Assembly: GCA_965212165.1 (NCBI GenBank)
Contig: OZ243096.1
Location: 496,001 to 560,000 of the forward strand
Direction of reading: 5' to 3'
DNA length: 64,000 nucleotides
From: RHLJ01 sp965212165
GTDB lineage: Bacteria > Bacteroidota > Rhodothermia > Balneolales > Balneolaceae
This document shows positions 34,065-41,440 of this stretch, in pieces. The position numbers and the translations under genes were made by a program. The notes under the pieces are model-generated. The model had not been told where the DNA came from, ran no database searches, and saw nothing but the letters and a program-made list of their open reading frames with translations. The number at the start of each line of letters is the position of its first letter. Position 1 is the first letter of the stretch.

Positions 34065-35921
34065 ATGTCTAGCTACTCATCTCTTCGATTTTTTATTCTT
34101 GGTTTACTTTCTATTCTATCCATCCAAGTACCATTATTTGCTCAAGAATCTGAATTACAAATTCCAGTTTTTGAAAATGGTCTCGCCCAAGTTATCCCAG
34201 AATTACAAGATCCAGCTAATTTGATACGTGAGGATCTTTGGGTTGAAACAGAGTTTGACTCCGATGGCGATGGTAGATTAGATAGAGTTCACGTTGGTGT
34301 AACTCGTCCCAAACAAACGGATAATGGGTTAAAGCTTCCCATTGTTTACGAAACAAGTCCATATTACGCAGGAACAGCAGGTTTTGTAGATGGATTATTT
34401 TGGAATGTACGCCATGAACTTGGACAAATTGGGAGTAATCAAGTTGGCGAATTAGTCGATGAACGTGTTCACCCAGAAGTAATACGACGAGGAGAAAGAC
34501 CAATTATTTCAAACTCCCAAATAAGTACATGGGTACCCAGAGGATATATTGTAGTTCACTCCTCATCACCAGGAACCGGACTTTCGGATGGAGCACCAAC
34601 AGTTGGTGGTGACAATGAGTCTCTTGCTCCTAAAGCTGTAATTGAATGGTTAACAGGAAAAGAAAATGGGTATACCACAAGAGAAGGAAATGAAAAAGTA
34701 AATGCTTATTGGTCAACGGGAAAAATCGGGATGACTGGAACATCTTATAACGGTACACTACCGCTTGCCGCCGCTACTACAGGCGTTGATGGATTGGAAG
34801 TTATAATACCCGTAGCACCCAACACTTCTTATTATCATTACTACCGCGCAAATGGACTTGTAAGAAGTCCTGGTGGTTATTTAGGTGAAGATATTGATGT
34901 GCTCTATGATTTTATACACAGTGGCAAGGAAGAGCTTAGAGCGCGTAATAATTTAGTGGTTAGAGATACCGAGATGGCTGAGAATATGGATCGTAGAACT
35001 GGCGATTATAATAAATTCTGGGCTGGTCGAGACTATTTAAATGATATGGAACCAATGAAAGCGGCTATGTTGATGTCTCATGGTTTTAACGATTGGAACG
35101 TTATGCCAGAACACAGTTACCGTATTTATGATAAAGCTAAATCAATGGGGCTTCATACTCAGATTTATTACCATCAATTTGGACATGGAGGACCGCCTCC
35201 AGTTGATATGATGAATAAATGGTTTTCACATTATTTATTTGATGTAAATAATGGAATTGAAAATGAGACGGGAGCATGGATTGTAAGGGAGTATGATGAA
35301 CCTGCTAATCCAACTTATTATGAAGATTATCCAAATCCTGAAGCAGAAATGGTAACATTCTATTTAACCGAAGGTGCTCCAGAACATGGTGGCCTTTCTT
35401 TAACGAAAGAAGGTGAGCAGAATCCTGAATCATTAACTGATAATTTTTCTTTTAATGGGGAAGCACTTGCTCGTGCTGAGTTCACGAATCATAGATTAAT
35501 GTATGTAACTCCAGTTTTAGAAAATCCAGTTCATATTTCTGGTTTAGCAAGTGTGAAAATTAAACTAGCTAGTAGTAAACCTGCTGCAAATTTATCCGTT
35601 TGGTTAGTTTCTTTACCATGGACTGAAAGTAGAAACGGGAGAATTACTGATAATATCATTACACGAGGTTGGGCCGATCCTCAGAACTATAAAAGTTTAA
35701 CTGAAAGCGACCCCCTTAAGCCTGGAACATTTTATGAACTTGAATTTAATCTTGAACCTGATGATCAAATAATCCCTGCAGGTCAACAAATTGGGCTAAT
35801 GATTTTCTCAAGCGATAAAGAGTTTACTCTTCATCCAGATCCAGGCACTGTGCTTACTGTTGATCTAAACGGCACTACTCTAACATTACCAGTTGTAGGC
35901 GGTTCTGAGGCTTTTAAGTAA
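34065..35921 (+). CDS. Secreted Xaa-Pro dipeptidyl-peptidase-like S15 hydrolase
   Basis: A 618-residue exported serine hydrolase of the S15/CocE group with a signal peptide (about 1-26, ending LFAQE). The alpha/beta-hydrolase core has the nucleophile Ser in GMTGTSYNGTL, the Asp in SHGFNDWNVMPE and the His in HQFGHGGPP. The C-terminal jelly-roll domain (about 430-615) is usual for the family. It should cleave X-Pro dipeptides in the periplasm or outside the cell, although cocaine-esterase-like activity is possible. It stands alone after the mdh terminator. Confidence 0.92.
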   Translation: MSSYSSLRFFILGLLSILSIQVPLFAQESELQIPVFENGLAQVIPELQDPANLIREDLWVETEFDSDGDGRLDRVHVGVTRPKQTDNGLKLPIVYETSPYYAGTAGFVDGLFWNVRHELGQIGSNQVGELVDERVHPEVIRRGERPIISNSQISTWVPRGYIVVHSSSPGTGLSDGAPTVGGDNESLAPKAVIEWLTGKENGYTTREGNEKVNAYWSTGKIGMTGTSYNGTLPLAAATTGVDGLEVIIPVAPNTSYYHYYRANGLVRSPGGYLGEDIDVLYDFIHSGKEELRARNNLVVRDTEMAENMDRRTGDYNKFWAGRDYLNDMEPMKAAMLMSHGFNDWNVMPEHSYRIYDKAKSMGLHTQIYYHQFGHGGPPPVDMMNKWFSHYLFDVNNGIENETGAWIVREYDEPANPTYYEDYPNPEAEMVTFYLTEGAPEHGGLSLTKEGEQNPESLTDNFSFNGEALARAEFTNHRLMYVTPVLENPVHISGLASVKIKLASSKPAANLSVWLVSLPWTESRNGRITDNIITRGWADPQNYKSLTESDPLKPGTFYELEFNLEPDDQIIPAGQQIGLMIFSSDKEFTLHPDPGTVLTVDLNGTTLTLPVVGGSEAFK

Positions 35922-35937
35922 TTCTTCTAAAGAAATA

Positions 35938-36747
35938 TTAATGTCCACTTACTAGAATAATATTCTCAGCAACTAGACCTTTATCATTTTCAGCAAGATC
36001 AAATTCAAAGATTAAATCCCTACTTGGTATATGATTTGAATCTAGATTTTCTTCAAACTGAGAAATATGTGCAAACACCGTTTTATAGGGTGAGTCACAA
36101 TCACGGGAATCCGTTACCCAAAGATTATCACTGAATTTTTTAAGGAAACGCATAAAACCGTACCCATCTTGATGTGAAAAATCGTAGCAGACACCTCTAA
36201 CTCTTGATCGGGCTTCACCCCACGGATAAGGCGATTCAATGGGTAACATTTTTGGAATCAAATACCCTGAAATTGCTGAATCTACTGCTTTTTTGAGACC
36301 AGTAGAGATATTATCAAATCCAATAAGTTCAACCTTACACCCTTTATTTTGTATAGCATTTACTACACTACAGAAACTTCCATTACTACTTAATAAAACA
36401 ATTTTATCCAAGTAATCTGCTTGAACTAACATATCTACTGCCATATCCATATCAATAGTAGATTTAGATGTTTTTTCACCAGTTTCGTTATTCGTGTATA
36501 TCTGAATAGGTTTCTCAATCACCTTAAATTCAAAATCCCGAAGCATATCACAAAACCGTTTATTTCTAGCTTTATAATCAGGGTCTGTTTTAAGCCGTTC
36601 TTCATCAAAACAAAGATAAACGTTAAGTCTTGAAGACTGACCGCCATCTCTGCAAGCAAACTTTCTTAGAATATCGTACCTCAGGCCGTAGCCACCATTC
36701 ATGGTTACATTAACGGCATCTACATAAATACCTACTTTACTACCCAT
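35938..36747 (-). CDS. NYN-domain protein with C-terminal cold-shock-like domain
   Basis: A 269-residue protein. Residues 1-165 form a LabA/DUF88-type NYN (PIN-like) domain: IYVDAVN (Asp10, Asn13), STIDMDMAVDML (Asp99, Asp101, Asp105) and LLSSNGSF (118-125). The last normally reads SGDxDF, so two acidic residues are replaced by Asn122 and Ser124. Residues about 180-267 look like a cold-shock-type OB fold (GVCYDFSHQDGYGFMRFL, VFAHISQF, DLIFEFDLAENDKGLVAENI). The fusion suggests an RNA-targeted protein whose nuclease activity may be weak or lost. It lies 47 bases after the flippase gene on the same strand. Confidence 0.82.
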   Translation of the reverse strand: MGSKVGIYVDAVNVTMNGGYGLRYDILRKFACRDGGQSSRLNVYLCFDEERLKTDPDYKARNKRFCDMLRDFEFKVIEKPIQIYTNNETGEKTSKSTIDMDMAVDMLVQADYLDKIVLLSSNGSFCSVVNAIQNKGCKVELIGFDNISTGLKKAVDSAISGYLIPKMLPIESPYPWGEARSRVRGVCYDFSHQDGYGFMRFLKKFSDNLWVTDSRDCDSPYKTVFAHISQFEENLDSNHIPSRDLIFEFDLAENDKGLVAENIILVSGH

Positions 36748-36794
36748 CCTTGATCCCCAAATTTAAACTGAATACTAAATATCAATAATAAAAA

Positions 36795-38270
36795 TTAGCC
36801 TTCCTTTTTTTGGGCTAATAAATTCCCGAAACTCAACATAGCTATTACAACTATTGCTATTACAAAAGTTAGCATAGAAGCAGTAATGTCTGAAAAAAAC
36901 TGTTCAGATAAAAAAGACTTTCCAAATATTGCAATTGCCGCAACTCCTACTACTGCAAATGCTTGCCAGAGTTTATAAGGCACATTAAAGGATTGTGTGG
37001 AGTACCTATAAATAAGCATTGCCATAATCAAATAACTAATCAACGTAGCTATTGCAGAGCCCATCATTCCATATATTGGGATAAGAACTAAATTTGCAAT
37101 AATGGTGACTGAGGCGCCAATTAGTGTTATTTGAGCTAATTTTTTTGTTTTTTCAGCAATAAAAATCCCTGCTGAGAAATTCACATACCATCCTTGGAAC
37201 CAATACGCTATAAGTAAAATAGGTACGATTGAAAGCCCCAACCAATATTCTTCTCCAATTAAATATGCATCTATAAATGGAATTTTGATGGCTACAATTT
37301 GATGAAGAAAAAGTGAGACCATCAAAAAGAGCATTGCAGCTGCAACATTAAAATAGGTGAAAGTTTGAGCAAATAACTCAGGAGCTCCTTTTTGATCTGA
37401 TTGCCTCATAAAGAAAGGCTGCCATGCCATTCTAAACATTTGTACTAGCAACAACATAAAAACAGCTAGCTTATAGCAGGCGTTGTATACTCCAACGATA
37501 TAATCTGAAGTTAGAGCTTCACCATAGATAGATAGAATAGAAGCTTCGGACATTCCTTTTAGAAAGAAGCGATCTAAAGCCTCATTTATAACATGACCAA
37601 TACCAGCAGGTATAAAAGGGAGGCCGAATACCAAACCTTTATGAAGTAATTCTCTATTCAAAGCACCTTTTAGCATGGGTAAAGTAGACAGCCAAACTAT
37701 TAAAGCGGTAACAACTGAAGCTACTAAGTTGCTTATAAATACAGCCTCTATACCATAGTTTAAACCGATAATTAAATAAAAATTCAGTCCAATATTAATC
37801 AACACATTTACAGTTTTGAGTGCTGCAAATAACCATGCTTTTTGAGCTAGTCGTAATTCGGCAAATGGGACTATAGAAAGTGTATCAAAAAATAAAATTC
37901 CTAGCATCATCAAGAATATGACATCACCATCTAATGCTAAACCAAGCAATGGAGATAATAGTGGCTCCATAAACCAAAGAATAAGAACTAATATCCCTGA
38001 TGAGCTTAAAAGGAAAAGCTGAAGAGTTTTGAAATAACTTGCTGCCTGCTCTCTATCTTTTCCATATCGGATATAGGATGATTCCATCCCCATAGTAAAA
38101 ATAACATTCAAAAATCCAATGGCTGCGTATACTAGACCTACAACTCCGTAAGCGTCAGGATCAAAGACTCCAGTATAAAGTGGAACTAGTAAATAGTTTA
38201 TAAAACGAGCAAAGACGCTGCTTATGCCGTAAATAAGAGTATCAGAAAGGAGTTCTTTGAGTTTTCTCAC
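36795..38270 (-). CDS. Polysaccharide flippase-like membrane protein (Wzx/MATE type)
   Basis: A 491-residue protein with about 12-14 membrane helices and the N-terminal KELLSDTLIYGISSVFARF pattern of the polysaccharide-biosynthesis/oligosaccharide-flippase family. These proteins move lipid-linked sugars across the inner membrane. No glycosyltransferase genes are nearby, so the cargo is unknown. Its start overlaps the aroQ stop by 4 bases, in a HIT-aroQ-flippase operon. Confidence 0.88.
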   Translation of the reverse strand: MRKLKELLSDTLIYGISSVFARFINYLLVPLYTGVFDPDAYGVVGLVYAAIGFLNVIFTMGMESSYIRYGKDREQAASYFKTLQLFLLSSSGILVLILWFMEPLLSPLLGLALDGDVIFLMMLGILFFDTLSIVPFAELRLAQKAWLFAALKTVNVLINIGLNFYLIIGLNYGIEAVFISNLVASVVTALIVWLSTLPMLKGALNRELLHKGLVFGLPFIPAGIGHVINEALDRFFLKGMSEASILSIYGEALTSDYIVGVYNACYKLAVFMLLLVQMFRMAWQPFFMRQSDQKGAPELFAQTFTYFNVAAAMLFLMVSLFLHQIVAIKIPFIDAYLIGEEYWLGLSIVPILLIAYWFQGWYVNFSAGIFIAEKTKKLAQITLIGASVTIIANLVLIPIYGMMGSAIATLISYLIMAMLIYRYSTQSFNVPYKLWQAFAVVGVAAIAIFGKSFLSEQFFSDITASMLTFVIAIVVIAMLSFGNLLAQKKEG

Positions 38271-38701
38271 TCGTTAGATGATAGATGTTCAATTGCCTGA
38301 ATGCCCAGTATGTAACTGTGCTTACCAAACCCGGTTATTATTCCATTCATAACTTCACCAGTTAGTGATTTTTCACGAAATTCTTCCCGAGCATGAATAT
38401 TTGAAATATGTACTTCTACTTTTGGAAGGGAGATAGGTTCCAATGCATCGCGTAGTGCAACTGAGGTATGTGTGTAAGCCCCTAAGTTGGTTATAATACC
38501 TTGTGTACCATCTATCATCGCTTTCTGTAGCTTATTTATAATCTCTCCCTCTACATTGCTTTGGAAAAACTCGATTTCATGCTCAGTAAATTTTGATGAT
38601 ACAAAATCGTTTAACTCATCAAGGGTACCTGTTCCGTATACACTAGTAGCTCTGGTTCCAAGTAAATTTAAGTTGGGTCCATTAATTATTAAAATCTTCA
38701 T
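38267..38701 (-). CDS. aroQ: Type II 3-dehydroquinate dehydratase
   Basis: A 144-residue enzyme of the shikimate pathway that dehydrates 3-dehydroquinate. It has the opening ILIINGPNLNLLGTR, the active-site Tyr in SVYGTGTL, NLGAYTHTSVALRDAL and the catalytic His in VEVHISNIHAREEFR. The length is normal for AroQ dodecamers. It overlaps both the HIT gene and the flippase gene by 4 bases, so all three are translationally coupled. aroC lies elsewhere in the window at 52455. Confidence 0.96.
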   Translation of the reverse strand: MKILIINGPNLNLLGTRATSVYGTGTLDELNDFVSSKFTEHEIEFFQSNVEGEIINKLQKAMIDGTQGIITNLGAYTHTSVALRDALEPISLPKVEVHISNIHAREEFREKSLTGEVMNGIITGFGKHSYILGIQAIEHLSSNE

Positions 38702-39096
38702 GACTGTACTGCTTTACTAATAAGTTTCGCCAATTCTTCCATTCGAGCTTTCGTTACTTCCGTTTTCCTACCTAGACTTACTGCTTGCCCTTCAAAGTAA
38801 ATTGGAACCAAATGAATATGTGCATGAGGTACTTCAAGCCCTTCTACGATTACTCCTGTTCTTATGGTTCCTAAAGCATCATCGATTGCTAGTGCTACTT
38901 TCTTTGCAAAAATATTGAGTTTCGATAATATTTCATCTTCTAATTCAAAAATATAATCCACTTCTTTTTTAGGAACTACTAAAGTATGACCCTCTGCAAT
39001 AGGATTGATATCCAAAAAAGCAAAATGATGTTCATCTTCTGCTATTTTATAACAGGGAATTTCGCCATTTATGATTTTGGTAAAAATACTCGCCAT
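38698..39096 (-). CDS. HIT-family nucleotide hydrolase/transferase
   Basis: A 132-residue protein of the histidine triad family. The N-terminal SIFTKIINGEIPCYKIAED is the usual start, and the triad is HAHIHLVPI with a preceding Asp/Asn-rich strand. HIT (HINT-like) proteins hydrolyse adenosine phosphoramidates. It is first in the coupled operon with aroQ and the flippase. The in vivo substrate is unknown. Confidence 0.94.
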   Translation of the reverse strand: MASIFTKIINGEIPCYKIAEDEHHFAFLDINPIAEGHTLVVPKKEVDYIFELEDEILSKLNIFAKKVALAIDDALGTIRTGVIVEGLEVPHAHIHLVPIYFEGQAVSLGRKTEVTKARMEELAKLISKAVQS

Positions 39097-39155
39097 TGTA
39101 CTTTAAGTTAAAATGCTTTTTTTATGAAGATACTATCTGGAACTCATAATTGCTT

Positions 39156-39662
39156 ATGAACAAATTAGCGAAATGCTCAACCCCAATATTTATATTCCTA
39201 ATTCTTATAGCCTACTCTCAGCCAAGCTTTTCTCAAAACGCTGACATTATCGGAAAAACGACTTCCGAAGAAGTTCGGGAGCAGCACAAGATTTTTGATA
39301 TATACACAAAACGTTACAAGCCAAACTCTGAGTCTCTCAAATATTTAACAGAAATTCAGGACTCTGTTCAAATATATGTTCTATTTGGAACTTGGTGTCA
39401 TGATAGTAAGAAGCAAATTCCAGCTTTTATGAAAACAGTAGAACTTGCTCAAAATCCATTAATTATTGTTGAGTACACTGGGGTTAGCAGAAAGAAAAAA
39501 GAGCCAAATGAATTGCTAGAACGTTGGATGATTAAGCGTACACCAACATTTATTATCTTCAGGAATGGTCAAGAATATGGTAGAATAATCGAAGAACCAG
39601 TACATAGTATGGAACAAGATTTAGTTTCAATTTTGCAATCAGAACCCATCTCAGAACATTAA
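39156..39662 (+). CDS. Exported thioredoxin-like protein with a single active-site cysteine
   Basis: A protein of 168 residues with a signal peptide (about 1-26, ending PSFSQN) and a thioredoxin fold (IYVLFGTWCHDSKKQIP). The active site is WCHDS, with Cys81 but no second Cys, so it cannot act as a normal dithiol oxidoreductase. Monothiol members often bind thiols or act as chaperones. The cis-Pro stretch is RTPTFIIF. An ATG start at 39156 is chosen over a TTG two codons earlier. Confidence 0.82.
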   Translation: MNKLAKCSTPIFIFLILIAYSQPSFSQNADIIGKTTSEEVREQHKIFDIYTKRYKPNSESLKYLTEIQDSVQIYVLFGTWCHDSKKQIPAFMKTVELAQNPLIIVEYTGVSRKKKEPNELLERWMIKRTPTFIIFRNGQEYGRIIEEPVHSMEQDLVSILQSEPISEH

Positions 39663-39738
39663 AGAACTTTTAATAAGGTTTTCTAAATTTTAGATTGAAA
39701 AAATGTATCTAAAAGCCTTATCTTTTGAGTCTGTAAAC

Positions 39739-39811
39739 GATTCGGTAGCTCAGTTGGTAGAGCAACTGCCTTTTAAGCCGTGGGTCGTGGGTTCGAGTCC
39801 CACCCGAATCA
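39739..39811 (+). tRNA. tRNA-Lys (TTT)
   Basis: A 73-base cloverleaf. The acceptor stem is GATTCGG/CCGAATC with discriminator A, the D arm is GCTC/GAGC, the anticodon loop CTTTTAA gives anticodon TTT, and the T arm is GTGGG TTCGAGT CCCAC. CCA is not encoded. The anticodon stem ACTGC/GCCGT has one mismatch, T29 with C41. A G at 29 would pair fully. Confidence 0.96.
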
Positions 39812-39855
39812 CATTTATACCCCCAAAGAGAATTTAATGAATCTCTCTTGACCAG

Positions 39856-39887
39856 CCCCGTTCGATTGATCTCGCACGGGGTTTTTT
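39856..39887 (+). terminator. Intrinsic terminator after tRNA-Lys
   Basis: CCCCGT (39856-39861) pairs with ACGGGG (39876-39881), followed by six T. It lies 45 bases after the tRNA. Confidence 0.82.
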
Positions 39888-40129
39888 ATTTAGAATAATT
39901 ATGATTCACTTTTAGCTAGTCTATAACATGTAACTACTAGCCTAATAGCTTTGAAGACTCATATTATCTCGTAAATTCTACAACTGAAATAACATGTGTT
40001 TTGACTTTTCAATTACTCTGTAAGAAATAAATCATTTAATCTTCGAGGATTAATGAGCTTAGAATTGTTATTAGATATCAAATTAATGTATTTTCGAAAG
40101 TCTCACAGTTAATTCTATATAAATCATCC
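39888..40129. other. Intergenic stretch before the DivIC-like gene
   Basis: The tRNA-to-gene gap is 318 bases and, apart from the terminator, is AT-rich with no gene or clear repeat. It presumably holds the promoter for the following operon. Confidence 0.5.
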
Positions 40130-40435
40130 ATGAAGATAGATTTGTTGAACCCTCTTAGATGGAATAAACGATTCCTTATTGCGCTACTAGCAACTTTCTT
40201 AGTTGTTTGGTTTTCTATTATTGATGTATATAGCTTAAAAACCCGTTGGGATCTTAACGACCGTAGAAAGGATCTGGAACAAAGAACAGAAGAACTTGCT
40301 GTGAAATCTGAACTTTTGAAAGAGAAAACGGAACTATTGGAAAACGATCCTGCACTACTCGAGAAAATTGCTCGAGAAGAGTACGGGATGAGAAAACCAG
40401 GTGAAACTGTATATAAAGTTAAACCCTCAGACTAA
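40130..40435 (+). CDS. FtsB/DivIC-type septum formation protein
   Basis: A 101-residue bitopic membrane protein: one N-terminal helix (about 14-35), then a coiled coil (about 42-80, with heptads of Leu and charged residues in RRKDLEQRTEELAVKSELL). A conserved C-terminal IAREEYGMRKPGETVYKV follows. It fits FtsB/DivIC, which with FtsL and FtsQ recruits septal peptidoglycan synthesis. It leads an operon with the ROK kinase and lptD. Confidence 0.9.
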   Translation: MKIDLLNPLRWNKRFLIALLATFLVVWFSIIDVYSLKTRWDLNDRRKDLEQRTEELAVKSELLKEKTELLENDPALLEKIAREEYGMRKPGETVYKVKPSD

Positions 40436-40484
40436 TTGTGAAATACTCTTGGCCTTTCAGGGAAACTTTACTAAAAATTTTTGA

Positions 40485-41429
40485 ATGAAAGCGATTGCGA
40501 TAGATTTAGGCGGTACAAACATTAAAACAGCCGTAGTTGATCAAAAACTCGGTATTATTGAACAAACTTCTACTCCAACACATGCTGACCTTGGAAAAGA
40601 TCATCTACTAGATCGTATTTCAGGGACTGTTAACGAGCTTACCAAAAAAGATGGAGCTATTGGTATTGGCATGGGCTTACCAGGAATGATTAATTCAGAT
40701 CAAACAACCGTTTATCAAGCCCCGAATCTTGCGGGATGGGAAAATGTAAATGCTGCTGATGAGATTACAAAACGTACAGGCATGCCATGTAGAATTGAAA
40801 ATGATGCTAATATTGGCGCTCTTGGATCTCTACATTTTGGTGTTGGTAGAAAGTATGATAGTTTCATCATGATCACCTTAGGTACTGGAGTTGGCGGTGG
40901 TATTATTTTCGAGAAAAAACTTTTTAAAGGTACTCATGGGATGGCTGCTGAACTTGGTCATGTAATTATTGATTACCACGGCCCACTTTCCAATAGTGTT
41001 ACCAGAGGAACTATTGAAGCATATATTGGGCAACGCTTTTTAAGTCGATTTGCTTCTGATATGATTATTCAACATCCTGATAATGATCTTTATTTAAAAT
41101 TTCACCGTAACTTTGATAAACTTGAACCTGTTGATCTAAGTCAAGAAGCCAATTTAGGTAATGAATTAGCTATAGAAATTCTTGCAAAAACTGGTCAACG
41201 TTTGGGATACGCAATCATAAATTATACGCATATGATGGATATTAGGAAATATGTGTTAAGTGGAGGCGTTTCAAAAGCTGGTAAATGGTTATTTGATCCT
41301 GCTAGAGATATTATTAAAAAACATATGATGGCGCCTTTTCAAAAGGATTTTGAATTGGTGTATGAAGACTTAGGAAACGACAGTTCTTTACTTGGCGCAG
41401 CCGGATTAGCTTTCGATTCCTTCTCCTAA
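40485..41429 (+). CDS. ROK-family sugar kinase lacking the zinc motif
   Basis: A 314-residue ROK protein. It has AIDLGGTNIKTAVVD at the start, IENDANIGALGS with catalytic Asp107, TLGTGVGGGIIF, and Glu156/His159 in AAELGHVIIDYHG. The cysteine cluster that normally follows (CxCGxxGC) is absent, so the zinc site is missing. No DNA-binding domain is present, so it is a kinase and not a repressor. Glucose or N-acetyl-sugars are the usual substrates. It sits 49 bases after the DivIC-like gene and 11 bases before lptD. Confidence 0.9.
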   Translation: MKAIAIDLGGTNIKTAVVDQKLGIIEQTSTPTHADLGKDHLLDRISGTVNELTKKDGAIGIGMGLPGMINSDQTTVYQAPNLAGWENVNAADEITKRTGMPCRIENDANIGALGSLHFGVGRKYDSFIMITLGTGVGGGIIFEKKLFKGTHGMAAELGHVIIDYHGPLSNSVTRGTIEAYIGQRFLSRFASDMIIQHPDNDLYLKFHRNFDKLEPVDLSQEANLGNELAIEILAKTGQRLGYAIINYTHMMDIRKYVLSGGVSKAGKWLFDPARDIIKKHMMAPFQKDFELVYEDLGNDSSLLGAAGLAFDSFS

Positions 41430-41440
41430 ATAAACAACAC

